Source: Parasponia andersonii (lineage: Eukaryota; Streptophyta; Magnoliopsida; Rosales; Cannabaceae). Taken from it: a stretch of 64,000 bases of DNA. Numbering within the stretch: the stretch's first letter is position 1; the number at the start of each line of letters is the position of its first letter. Under the pieces are notes generated by a model, which was given only the letters and a program-made list of their open reading frames with translations, searched no databases and was not told the origin of the DNA. The DNA lies in the NCBI GenBank assembly GCA_002914805.1, contig JXTB01000046.1, positions 576,030 through 640,029 on the forward strand. Reading direction: 5' to 3'. Positions 41,310 to 52,649 of this stretch are shown here, piece by piece. Both the position numbers and the translations under genes were made by a program.

Positions 41310-44300
41310 TTAGTTAGACCATACATGTACTAGACCATGCCTATTACCTGTATAGATCTCATTCCTCTCTTCGTCGTAGAACAGAGCAGTAATATCTTCC
41401 AAAGCTTCAGCGACTGTGCTCCGAATTCCGGATGCTTGGGAATGCTTCTTTGAATTGCAACTGCTGCCACAGCAGTTGCCACTACAGCAGTCTTCAGTTT
41501 CCTTTGGGGTGCTGTTACTTGCTCTTATTTTTGCAAGGCATTTCCCCGTCAGAATATTGCTGATGTTGATCGACCCTGCTGCAATAGATTTGCAAACAGT
41601 GTAAGAGACCATATAAACTACTTTACGCAAACTAATTCTATAATACAAATGGAAACCAATCAATATGGGCTTCAATCCAATGAATTTTCCATACAGAAAG
41701 AACCAAATAACGCCATTTCATCAGTCCACCCAGTTCACTCCTAAAACAGATTAGTCACACATACGATGGAGGTTGTATAACAAGCACAACTTGACTGGCC
41801 ATTTAAATAACTTCCCTCCATCCTCCAAACCATTATCCTTACTTCGTTCATCCCAATCTGCAAGGGTTCAGTGACCTTGGCCAGTTGCCCAGCAAGTGAA
41901 TAATGTCAAAGGAACCTCTTCACGATTGTAGAGCCCTAAGGATCAATATGATCTATGGAGGATTACCAGCTATATATTGTCTCCTAGTCCCCAAACTCCA
42001 TCTTAGCACCGTAACTTGTACTTCCCCCCAAAAAAAAAAAAATACTAAAAATACAAGTGTATAATCTTATTAAGCTACATTGAGTTTCATCAATTTTTCA
42101 CCTTTTGCAGGTGGTACCCCAGCCTACCTAATGCCATTTTAGCATTCCAGCTTGATGAATGTGAGAAACTTTAAAACTTATTCACTTCTTAATTACATAT
42201 AAAATAGAAATTCAAAGAAATTACCACTTCCTTCGGACAATGGATCATCAGAATCAGCCTTGCAGTAAGAAATAATAAGATCCTGATCACTAGTAATATA
42301 TATGTTATTAGTGTTGCAGTCGGGGTGCCACAAAAGGTGATCCTCAAATGAAGTTACAAGCTCCCCACGAAAGTTCCAAACAGCCACAGTTCGATTTCTG
42401 AACGTTAAGAACAGCTGGTTCTCGTACAGAAATATAAAAGCTGATGGTGTCATAAATTCAGTTCTGCTAACTTCTGTTAGCTCAAAGTTACGAACCTACA
42501 CAAATCACAGGTCAGATAACAAAAGGTACAAGAACAAATACCAACAAAAAGCTAAATTTCAAGAAGATCCTCACATCAAGAATCTGAAGGTTCTCATTTT
42601 CTTGCTTGACAAGAAGCTTTTCATTGAACTGTTCGATAAAATCCACTTTCTTATTCCGGTGAAGGAGATGATTGAATGATTTGAGAACAGTACCATCCTC
42701 TATAGAAAGAATCTTAAGAGGCACATGGCCACTAGCCTTGGTTAAAATCAATAGCATGATCCCAGGACTGTTAAAGAAAAAAAAAAAAACCCCTTTTAAG
42801 TAATGAGTAAAATGGTGAGACACGTGTAATCATGCACACGCATAGTAACTAGCATAGTATAGTTCCAAATGTGAAGAAACCTTACCTTATCTTTATCTCC
42901 TGAACATTTTTATCAGATATCGAGTATAGCATGGTGTAGTTCTTCAGATCAAATACCTTGTATATACTAATACAATATGTATAAAGGCAAATCAGTTTTA
43001 AGAAGCCAACAGTTTCTTCAACCTCAGTAAAACAATCGATGCTAACAAAACAGAATATTTACCTATCCTGTGCAGAATATGTGAGCACTTTCCCATTTAC
43101 ATCATCAAACTCTACAAAACCAGGCCATTTCAGCGACTCAGATTCAAAAAGAGCAAAACCAGCATCTGGTTTGCCCCTCCGTATGTATCTGAACCAGAAA
43201 AAAAGGAAGCTGGTCTTTAGCAATATACATAAGAAACAGAATACAACAATAAGCATCGAGGTGTTAATTTGTGTTACTTGTAGGATTTGTCTTTTTTCTT
43301 GAGAAGGGCGAAAGGGGGTGACTTACTCAATCCTTGTGCTTCTGCATTTCAAAGAACTGAAATTGTCTGATGCATAAACTGAAACTGTTATAAGAGAATC
43401 ATTGTTTTTATTGTAAAACAAGCTGCGTATAACTTCATCGGGACTGACATTGAGAAAGCATATCCTCTGGTTAGTCTCTGCATCCAATGACAAAAACATT
43501 TTACATTTTCGTCACTTAAGTTTTAAGTCCAAAAATCTTAAATAGCATTTTTTCAAAAAGAATATTACGATGGTAATAATTAAAGCTATTAACTATTACC
43601 TCTACTAAAAGCTGCACAAACACCAGACTGCGCAAGAGCAAACACAATGTCACGTGCTGCTACAATCTCAATAATCTTGGACCTCTTCCTTAAGAAAGGC
43701 AGTACCATAGAACAATGACCCTTTGGATCATGGGTATCATATTCTTCCTATACACAAGTTCATGCAAATTTAATCACTGGAACTAAAACAATCCACACAC
43801 GCTAACACAAACAAAGCCATAATTTTTTTTTTTTACAAGCATTTCAGACAGAAACAAGTCATGCATCGATATTTGAACTTTCATCCTGGCAAACTAGAGA
43901 AGTATCAATAATAATGATGATTGTCCTCACTCCTCCTAACTAGAGTATTGTTAAACGAAGCTAGAACCCAATTGAATAAATATCAAGGCCTTTCAACTAC
44001 CTCAGAGTATCAATAACCAACCTTTTTAGTGTTACATTTGACAAAATAATGAATCAAGATTTCAAATTCAATAAAATTCTCTTCTTTATAGCTAAAAAGA
44101 AAACTAATTAGGGAATGTTAAAAATCACTAACAATTCGCAACCGACGCAACCAAAAGGGTTCGCCGACAGTTTGAACTTGTATGACCCAAATTAGAGAGG
44201 ATCTCAGATCTTATTAGCGAAATAAATAAAAACCCATCTTCCCAAACCTATTTATATTTTTGCCAAAACAAGCAAAATTCCCTCCTTCCCCTTCAGAATT

Positions 44301-44624
44301 TTTTTTTTTAAAAAAAAAAGGGAGTCCCACCATGAATGAGAAAAGTAAAGCATGGAGTCCCAGAAGCTCTCCTACAGAAAGAAGGGAAAAAACCGAGTAA
44401 ATAAAGTAAGAAAGAAGGTAACCTGAAGGCGAATATTGCGAAACCTCTCTTGGGCATCGCTCATGGTGAAAGCACGGTCGCGCTTGGAACTGATTTCGCG
44501 CCTCTGAAGCTTCTTAACGCTGTTGACAAACCCATCTACGCCCCCAACTCGGGGCCTCTTCTTCGCCACCACCCGCCTCACGCTGCATGGCCTAGGGCTC
44601 GCCGAAATCCTCCTTCCTCCACCT

Positions 44625-44629
<5 letters not shown>
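41310..44629 (-). CDS. WD40-repeat-like (transducin family) protein
   Basis: Eight exons on the minus strand: 44629-44423, 43747-43600, 43477-43327, 43188-43063, 42966-42886, 42767-42575, 42495-42225, 41578-41310. All have GT-AG introns and total 481 aa. The N-terminus is basic (RRVVAKKRPRVGGVDGFVNS, KKLQRREISSKRDRAFTM), possibly nuclear. Propeller-like blades follow (RICFLNVSPDEVIRSLFYN, VWNFRGELVTSFEDHLLWHP, ITSDQDLIISYCKA), and the protein ends in EIYTGNRHGLVHVWSN, a WD-type last strand. From memory the closest Arabidopsis proteins are AT3G54190 and AT2G38630. A Cys/Ser-rich insert (about 410-430, CCSGNCCGSSC) looks variable. The molecular role is not known. Confidence 0.85.

Positions 44630-44669
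<40 letters not shown>
44630..44669. repeat. (CT)20 tract directly next to the WD40-like start codon
   Basis: On the gene strand this is (GA)20 ending exactly at ATG (44629-44627), with no spacer, so it forms the end of the 5' UTR. Confidence 0.95.
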
Positions 44670-44670
<1 letters not shown>

Positions 44671-44999
44671 GAAACTTAGACCTAAAATTCAGAAAATTTA
44701 CATTTCAGTAACCCTACTGAATTGCTCCATTGTCGAGCTTTCTATCCCTACCATAAACCCTAATAACTCTCCCGAAGAAGAAGAAGAAGAGGAAAGACAA
44801 GTACAGCAACAGTCTAGGGCTAACTTTTTGACCTTCTTGTTTTTTTCTCTCAATACGGCACCGTAAGAGCCCTGATTTTGGAAGAGGAAAGAAAAGGAAG
44901 AACAGCCCTTTCTCTATCTAAAACTCTCTCTCTCTTCTGTGAAGTTTTTTAGAGAGAGAGAGAGTAGCGAAGACTGGGAAGAGAGGTGGCATGGAGAGG

Positions 45000-45035
<36 letters not shown>

Positions 45036-45079
45036 AGACAGGGTCTGAGATTTCAACGGGGAGTTGGAGTTGTGTAGTG

Positions 45080-45111
<32 letters not shown>

Positions 45112-45692
45112 ACCTTTTTTTTTTCAAAATCCAAATTTCGAAATGACGGCGCTTCTTTTGGGCTTTCCGTATTATTTTATTTAGGCCCATGGACCTATCT
45201 TGGGCTTCTTCTTCCTTTCTGGGGGGCTTTTTAGCCAAAATGACCAAATTTTGGATTATAATTTACATTATAGCCTTTTTAAAACACTGTTACGATTACA
45301 AAATGGCCGAATTTTAAAACTTATTTAAAAAATGACCTTTTCATATTTAGTGTATCAAAAATATATTGATTAATTTTTTGAAAATTTATTTAAATTTTAA
45401 AAATTGATCTACTTTCAAAGAATAGATGAACTAAAAAGTGGATATTTATGAAAATAAATTGTAAAACAGTTATTTATTAAATAAGTGTAAAACTCGGCTA
45501 TTTTAAAATTGATCTTAGATAAAAGCCATTTCTTATAAATACTTTTTTTTTTTTTTCAAGATATGAATGATCCGACTGACGAGACCTACAAAATAGGCAA
45601 TTGGGGCTGAAATATTTGAGGCCCATCTTGAAGCCCAACTTCACTTGTTTGTGCGTTTTATTTCCGTTTAAAATAATAATAAAGAAAATGGG
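44670..45692. other. Upstream region of the WD40-like gene
   Basis: The promoter and 5' UTR probably lie before about 45200. Beyond that is AT-rich DNA beginning TTTAGCCAAAATGACC (45231), a word common in dispersed plant repeats. No gene seen. Confidence 0.5.
45004..45111. repeat. Inverted GA and CT microsatellites upstream of the WD40-like gene
   Basis: (GA)14 at 45004-45031 and (CT)14 at 45084-45111 are complementary and separated by 52 bp. A smaller GA run lies at 44951-44964. They fall in the promoter or distal 5' UTR of the minus-strand gene. Confidence 0.9.
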
Positions 45693-46083
45693 TTATGTAG
45701 GTAATTATTATTTTTTAAAAAATTTTAATTAAATGTCACTATTATTAGATTCTATCATTTTTAGAAAAGAATTAGTCAATAATTTGCCAAGAATTCATTA
45801 AGAATTTATCAAAAATCCATCAATAATCTATCAAGATTATCGCTAATATCAAGAATTTATCTAGAATTCGTCACGTCAAAAATTCATTAAAAATTTATTT
45901 TAAAAAATAGTACAGTAATAAATTTAATTAATAAGAAAAAAAATGATATTCACTTAATTTATTCATTTTTTTTCCTCCCCAACTATTAGATTTGTAGACT
46001 TTTGTTCTCTGAACTATTTTCAGTTGCACGAGTTCCCACTGTATAATTCATTAATTACATAATTGCTCACTCTGTTAAAGTCC
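45693..46083 (+). repeat. Dispersed repeat, left copy of an inverted pair
   Basis: Contains a run of degenerate 12-15-bp units (AAGAATTCAT, CAAGAATTTATC and similar). Flanks TATTAGATTCTATCAT and TTGTAGACTTTTGTTCTC match the reverse complement of 58222-58910 in order. Confidence 0.75.
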
Positions 46084-46289
46084 TTTTGTTAAATTGGATA
46101 GAAACTATTTTTTTTCCAAAAAAATAAAAATAAAAGAGAAATGCTTTAAATTCCAAAATTCCCTCAACACAAAAAAAAAATAAAGAACAATAAATAAAGG
46201 CTGGATAGGCAATAGCTTTCAAAGAAAACCCAAAAATGAAAGGGTTTTCTTCGTCAACAAACAATAGCTTCAAAAACATATACATCCAT
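46084..46289. other. Left flank of Element 3
   Basis: AT-rich, no gene. The five bases before the LTR are TCCAT. Confidence 0.6.
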
Positions 46290-47109
46290 TGTTGGAGTGG
46301 TTTCTCACCAGCCGTCCACGTGTCTCGAACTGCTGATGCTATATTCTCCAACTGTCCACGTGTCCCTGCTGTCTTAAGGTCCTCTGAATTCCAAACAAGA
46401 TCAGATAGGCGGGGGTGGCTGCCTCTAAAGACTCTCCGATACTTAAGTCAGTGGTTTTTCTTTTATACAGGGTAGCAAGGAAAATATTTTAGTATATATG
46501 TCTATCTGTTTCTTGTTCACAGACTTTTTTATATATCTGTTGTTTTAAGTATACATGCCCCTCTCGGGAACGCATAGCTCTTATATATATAGTCCTGAGA
46601 TAGTGAACCGCGTCGTTCTCAATCTCAGGACTGAGTACCTTTCACCTCGAAATCTTTTTCAGCAGTCACGGGCCGAGGTTTCGGCGATCTCTTCTATGCT
46701 GTTGTGGCCTGATTTTCGCCGTCTCCTTCAACTTCAATCTGTCAGGAGTAAGATATGGGTAAATCGCCGTTCTGTCAAGACGACTTGTCCCTGGCACACA
46801 CCTACCCAGAATCGCATTAAATGCTCTGTCCGGGTCTGGAGCCGTGAGTCGCTTTCCACTGTATTCGGTCGGAAGACCCTTGGGGCTTCTGACCCTCCTA
46901 ACTGTTGAGGTAAGGGCCGCTGTTCTATGATGGCAGACCCTTGGGGCTTCTGACCCCCAACTGTCGAGGTTGGGGTCAGACTGGGCCAAACCGTCCGGGG
47001 TCAGTGATGGGCTCGGCCCTAACCTCGGACGGCCCAATGGCCGATTGTGAGATCACGTGCGATCCGCGTGGCCTTCTACGTGGTATATGGCTCGGGAATG
47101 GGTCCCACA
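46290..47109 (-). repeat. 3' LTR of Element 3
   Basis: 820 bp. On the minus strand a TGTATAAAAG TATA box lies at about 46463-46472, and two ACACGTGGAC (G-box-like) words lie downstream at about 46314-46323 and 46354-46363. Confidence 0.92.
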
Positions 47110-47130
47110 ACTGCCCCCATTTCCCTACTT
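47110..47130 (-). promoter_or_regulatory. Polypurine tract of Element 3
   Basis: On the minus strand AGGGAAATGGGGGCAGT precedes the 3' LTR, identical in its core to Element 2. Confidence 0.8.
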
Positions 47131-47320
47131 GATGGATTCGTGTCTATCAACTGGGGAAACCGTCTCTTCATTCCTTCTATCTGGGGGACGCACATGGTTC
47201 CGTCTTCCCGATACAGAGATACGCCATCCCTCATCACGAGATCTGTTTGAATTTTGAAGTTCTGACTACTCGGTTTCCTTTATTCTCTCCTCTTCCAGAA
47301 AAACTCTTCGGCTTTTCCCC

Positions 47321-47328
47321 TATAAAAA
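47321..47328 (+). promoter_or_regulatory. TATA box of the antisense gene, Element 3
   Basis: TATAAAAA about 125 nt upstream of the ATG at 47451. The spacing is the same as in Element 2. Confidence 0.65.
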
Positions 47329-47450
47329 TCGTAATTGTGTTCATTTGTCATTTTACCAAAATTTTCAATCATCCCAACCTCATAACATCCTAGGGTTTCT
47401 GCTTCCTTCTCTTCTAAAGACTCTTGCTCTTCCAGTCGCGTTTCGGAACA

Positions 47451-49315
47451 ATGGCTTCAAATCAAAACCAGGAATTGCAACCCGCTATGGATTCAGAATT
47501 AGACTCACTAAGGAGGCAGCTCTGCCTCCTCGGAGGAGTGACGCTTTAACGGGTTGAGGGCCCTGCAGACTGGTACCTTCGCCCTTGCGCCCTTGAGGGT
47601 TCCATCGTCTTGGACAGGAAGCATCTAGACTGTCTGCGATTCCCTCTTCCTCCCCTAATCCACTAATTTTTTGCCTTGACAGGAATCCATCCGATGCAGT
47701 TAAATGCAAACGGGATTATGATTCTGATGGGGCTCTCTGCCCTGTCAGTTATCTATAACATGCATATCGACCTGGAGGTGATCTTTTATGCTTATAAACT
47801 CATTCTTATCCTCAAGAAGGGCTCCTACCCCACCTTCTATCTCTAGCTACTGTCTGGGCACCACATCTTTTGGGGGTTGCCATGGTCAGACAAACAATAG
47901 GACTCTCACGCCTGGCTTTATGCCGTTGGAGGGGCGTGGTGCTCCCATTGGGTGAACGGAGAGCATTTCTAAGTCCCCTCAGTCTTCCTGCAGAGTAAGT
48001 ATTAGACCATAATCTTTGGGTCTGGGTCCTCTCCTGATATTATTGCTCATGTTACTTTGTCCTGTGCAGCCTCAGCAAAAGAAAGCAGGTTTAAGCTGCA
48101 CCTGTCAGCTGGGTGGCTCAAAAGCCTGGAGAGGATCATAATCTTCAGCTCTCTGGGGAATGCCGGCACATTCAAGCCGTCCTCAATCCCCTGACGATGA
48201 ACCTGATGCCCAGGATGGTCTCGTACCTTCCCTTCCCTTTGGATACCTGGGTCATCACCAAGCACCTGAGGAGTCGACTCGACGCCTCCGCCCTTAACCG
48301 ATTTCACCGGGACGAAAGCGACGGGATCACCATGGTGAGTCGGCAGGTTGCGACTTCAAGCCAGCTGGCGGGCACCAACGATCTAGTAGCGCCGTCTAAT
48401 CACGAGCTCGAGGAAGCCGTGAGGCTTGTGGCCACGGAGTGCGTCAGGCTCCGCCAGGAAGAAAACGCTGCCCCCAAAAGGGTTAGGGGTGAGTTTATTT
48501 TTAAATCTTTGAATCTTTGTGGGTCAGGCCGCGACCGCAAACTAATCTCGTTGTTTGTTTTTCATAAGTTCTGAGACAGGCCCGTCGGCCAGCCCCTCTC
48601 CCATCAAAGAGGGTGCCACGACATCAAAAGCTCAAACCAAGGCATCTGCTGGCCGGCGCCTCGTGGTGCATTCGGGAGGCAAAACCAGTGGTTCCCTGCT
48701 CCGATGCTGGCGGATCTCCACCCGGGGGGCCGTCTGCCCTCCTGATTGTGCGCGGGGAGGAGACGATGCCAAGTCCGACTGGGAGGTCTGCAGCGGCAGG
48801 CGGAACTCAGATTGGCGGCACTGAAGGATAGACTGGCGGATGCGGAGAAGTTAAAAGCAAGGTACAAGAAGCAGGTGGACGTTCTTTCTGCGGAAAGTTA
48901 CGGGTCTGGCTGGGAGAATAGAGAATTTGAAAGTCATGCTGAGGTGGTGACGCCAGACCAATTTGACGATCAGAAAAGTGTCGAGAAGGACCACTACTCC
49001 ATCAAGCACTACATGCAGCAGCTCGGGGATGAGATCAGAATCATATACCCAGTTGACGTGCTGGAGATGCTTGCTGCGGAGAAGGATGGGCCCTCTACAT
49101 CTGCCCCTGGTACTGCAGAGCTTGTCCCTGCTTCTGCTCCGCCAGATCGAACTCCGGAAGACCTGGACATTCAGCCTAGCCTTGGGGTCTCAACTGGTGA
49201 AGGGTCTGGCGCGGTTGTCATATCTAGTGATGAATCTGATCTGGCCACGCCACCCTTCTCCGAGGCTGGTCCAAGCACTGGGGTTGGCCGCGCCTCCTCA
49301 GACGGAGGTAACTAG
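47451..49315 (+). pseudogene. Antisense gene of Element 3 (Transposase_28-like plus coiled coil)
   Basis: Opposite to pol. Starts MASNQNQELQPAMDSELDSL, then breaks at a frame change near 47545. A block GIHPMQLNANGIMILMGL (from 47684) matches the HPxQLxPN region of the plant gypsy-type extra ORF. It runs on through four in-frame stops to the donor-like AGGTAAG/GTAAGT near 47994. After 48180 the block MVSYLPFPLDTWVITKHLRS is open to 48574. The last block (48746-49315) is a coiled coil (RQAELRLAALKDRLADAEKL) with an acidic Ser tail. AATAAA follows at 49367-49372. Function unknown. Confidence 0.72.
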
Positions 49316-49366
49316 GACCCCCAATTCTGTATATTTGTAAAGCTAATCATTCATTGTAACCCTTCG

Positions 49367-49372
49367 AATAAA
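49367..49372 (+). terminator. AATAAA signal after the antisense gene, Element 3
   Basis: AATAAA 52 bp past the antisense stop codon on the same strand. Confidence 0.5.
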
Positions 49373-49374
49373 TG

Positions 49375-49880
49375 ATAAAGGACGCCCCATCATTTTTAGA
49401 CTGTTTTCTTTCGCATCCAACCATTTGTATAAATGACTGTAAGGACTCGATTTCAGATTATTAGTGAGCCCTCCTCAGGTCACGATTACTTGGACTAGCT
49501 TCGGACATTGGAGTGCAAGCTTTGGCTCATCCGGTTTTGCAGAAGTATAACTCTCGTTATAACTTGTTTTGGCAGAGTTCGACCCTCGCGTGTGGCTAGA
49601 TTTCTCCGACCCCAAATGGGACCGTGCTCGGAGCCAGCTCCAGGGATTGGTTGACCATTGATTAGACCCGTCGTTGCAGAAGAGAAGGCCCGGGCTTGGC
49701 TCTTATCGGGAACAAACAGGGCATTATCATTCCGACGTCTCCTTAAGAGTCTGCTCTAAACCTGCGCCTTGCAAGTAGGGCTCCTGAGTGCTCACCACCA
49801 TTACCCGTGCACTTTGTATTTTTAGGACATAATAAATAGGCTTTAATCTTGATTCTTGCTTTCATGTTTGGTTTGTCTCT
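49375..49880. other. Spacer of Element 3
   Basis: No gene. Corresponds to the spacer 15835-16470 of Element 2 in inverted orientation. Confidence 0.5.
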
Positions 49881-49884
49881 GCAC

Positions 49885-50045
49885 TACTTCCAATGGGTAG
49901 ACTCCAAATCTGTTCACATCTTGACCATGCAAAGATAGATCTTTCCTTGGTTAGAGTCTGTTTCCTTTTAACTTTCCGTGTAGCCAAAACACTCCTTAAG
50001 AAGGGTCCACTTCCAACAGGTGGATTCTGACTCTGCCTTTCTTTA
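49885..50045 (-). repeat. Stem-loop repeats of Element 3 (GTTGGAAG loop)
   Basis: On the minus strand two units carry the loop CTGTTGGAAG or CCATTGGAAG between complementary arms (about 50010-50032 and 49886-49906). They match the three 74-bp units of Element 2. Confidence 0.6.
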
Positions 50046-50154
50046 GCTTTTTGTGTAGCTAAGAATGTTCCTATGGGGGTCCGCTGGCTAGCTTTTTGGT
50101 TACCACGCCCCTTTTTCCTTTGTACGTTTTCTTGGGTCATCGACAAGTATCTTT

Positions 50155-51000
50155 TTGCATGATTCGACTCCCAGAGTACGATCGTTTTCGAGTTTTGTTG
50201 GCGAGTTTTTGGTGCGCAGCTATCTCCTCTTCACACGTTTTCTCAGGGCGTCGATGAGCGACGTGAGTCCCGGAGTGCGAGCATTTTCGAGATCTGCTGG
50301 CAAGTTTTTACTTTTCACAGCAGTTTACTCTTCGCACGTTTTCTCGGGTCATCGACGAGCGACGTGAGTCCCAGAGTGCGAGCATTTTCGAGGTCTGCTG
50401 GCAAGTTTTTACTTTGCACAGCAGTTTACTCTTCGCACGTTTTCTCGGGTCGTCGACGAGCGATGTGAGTCCTAGAGTGCGAGCATTTTTGAGGTCTGCT
50501 GGCAAGTTTTTGCTTCGCACAGCAGTTTACTCTTCGCACATTTTCTCGGGTCGTCGACGAACGACATGAGTCCTAGAGTACAAGCTTTTTCGAGGTCTGC
50601 TGGCAAGTTTTTGCTTTGCACAGCAGTTTACTCTTCGCACGTTTTCTCGGGTCGTCGACGAGCGACGTGAGTCCCAGAGTGCGAGCTTTTTCGAGGTCTG
50701 CTGGCAGGTTTTTGCTTTGCACAGCAGTTTACTCTTCGCACGTTTTCTCGGGTCGTTGACGAGCGACGTGAGTCCCAGAGTGCGAGCTTTTTCGAGGTCT
50801 GCTGGCAAGTTTTTGCTTTGCACAGCAGTTTACTCTTCGCACGTTTTCTCGGGTCGTTGACGAGCGACGTGAGTCCCAGAGTGCGAGCTTTTTCGAGGTC
50901 TACTAGCAAGTTTTTTCTTTGCACAACAGTTTACTCTTCGCACATTTTCTCGGGTCGTCGACGAGTGACGTGAGTCCCAGAGTGCGAGCTTTTTCTGTAC
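50155..51000 (-). repeat. 101-bp tandem array, about 8 copies
   Basis: The phrase ACGTGAGTCC recurs at 50261, 50362, 50463, 50564, 50665 and on to about 50968 at exactly 101-bp steps. Units are highly similar, unlike the decayed array of Element 2, so they were recently homogenised or expanded. Confidence 0.95.
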
Positions 51001-51041
51001 GAGTGGTGCGTATAATTTTTTGCCTGTGCAACTGAGGCGTG

Positions 51042-51211
51042 GGGTCTGCTACTATGGGCGGACCCTTTTCCGTAGTTAGCTTGAAACATTGGGTCTGCCT
51101 CTGTGGGCAGACCCTTTCTATAGCAGCATAAAACGTCTGGTCTACCTGTATGGGCAGACCGCCTTTTTCGCAGCTGTACAAAATATCGGATCTGCCTTTG
51201 TGGACATACCC
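51042..51211. repeat. Four 48-50-bp repeats with short hairpins, Element 3
   Basis: Units at 51042, 51092, 51139 and 51187. The second reads GGTCTGCC, a short loop, then GGGCAGACC, which is self-complementary. Confidence 0.8.
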
Positions 51212-51328
51212 CTTTTCCGTAGCAGTCCAAAATATGAATTCATGCAGCAAAAAGGAACTTGACCTGTTTGGTTTTAAACTTTTCAATAATATAAGCATTC
51301 ACACGGTCTTACATCATAAATATGTGTC

Positions 51329-52645
51329 TTACACGTGATACTTCTTCAAGTGCTAAGCATTCCACGTGTTCGGCACATTTTTCCCCATTTTCAGTTCCTT
51401 CAGGATATATGCTCCATTATCAAGCGCTTTGATTACTTCATAGGGTCCGACCCAATTGGAGTCTAGTTTCGAGGAATTCCCTGTTCTAGCTTTCAGGACC
51501 CAATCTCCGGCGTTAAATCATCGAGCATTAACCTTTCTCGCAAAGTAGGACCTAGCTTGCTGGTAGTATGAAGCCAGGTGGACCAAAGCCATGCTTCTCG
51601 TTTCTTCCAGGAGGTCTGTGTTGTGGCTTAACTGGCGTTCGTTTAGGGGGGAATCTTTTACCACTTCGGAGTGGAGGGTTGGGAGGCTGACCTCGGTTGG
51701 GATCACAGCCTCTGATCTATAGACCATGGCGAACGACGTTCTCCCAGTAGATCTCCGCTCTGTGGTTCGATGGGCCTACACAACAGCTGGCAGTTCTTCT
51801 AACAACTTGCCTTTAGCCTCCTGCAAGTTCTTTTTGATGTTGTCGAATATGGCTTTGTTCGTCGCCTCCGCTTGGCCATTCCCCTGGGGGTAGTTCACAG
51901 AAGAGAAACTGAGCCTTATATCATATAGCTCACACAACTTCTTTAGCTTAGCATTCTGGAACTGCGTGCCATAGTCGGCGTGTATCTCTTTTGGGATCCT
52001 GAATCGGCAGATTATGTTCTTCCAGATGAAATTAATCGTATCTGCCTTATTAACTGTCGTGTAGGCTTCTACCTCTACCTACTTGGTAAAATAGTCCGTG
52101 GCCAACAAGACGTATCTTTTTCCTCCTGGAATTCTGGGGAGCTCCCCGACGATATCCAGACCCCACTTGGCCAACGGCCAGGGAGTTATGTTCAAATGAA
52201 GAATCTCCGCGGGCTGGCATTTCATCGGGGCGAACCTCTGGCATTTATCACATTTTTTTACAAATTTGATTGCCTCCGTCATCATATACGGCTAAAAGTA
52301 TCCGGCCGTTAGAGCCTTGTGGGCGAGGCTGTGCCTGCCGGAGTGATTGCCACATACTCCCTCGTGGATTTCTTCCATTAACTTTTGTGCTTCGACGAGG
52401 CCTATGCAACGTAGTATCGGACCTATTGTCGATCTCCTGTATAACTGTTCACCCACCATTGAGTACCTGGCAGCTTTTATTCTGACTGACCTCGCTTCCT
52501 GGGGGTCCATGGGCAGGTTCCCCAATGTCAAATATTGCGTGATGGGCCTCATCCACCATTCGTCAGCTGCGCCAGCTGCGAACACGTGGTGCGCAGGGGT
52601 CTGTGGGGGGTCTGTCATGCTCCCGCTATCTAAAAGAACCTCTAT
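51329..52645 (-). pseudogene. Integrase of Element 3
   Basis: HHCC region (EIHEGVCGNHSGR, KKCDKCQRF), core LATDYFTK followed by a stop, ADYGTQF, then GNGQAEATNK, so the D, D and E positions are kept although DNG reads DYG. The C-terminus ends HLKKYHV at about 51332. Stops at about 52080 and 52290, plus one in the region 51770-51780. Confidence 0.82.
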
Positions 52646-52649
52646 ACTT

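Noticed and set aside
44372-44422. Extension of WD40-like exon 1 beyond 44423
   Set aside because: The donor GTTACC after codon CAG joins exon 2 (EEYDTHDPKG) in frame, whereas reading on gives an unrelated hydrophobic tail.
50155-51000. CRISPR-like array (regular repeats of similar length)
   Set aside because: Whole 101-bp units are near-identical without variable spacers, and the context is a plant retrotransposon.
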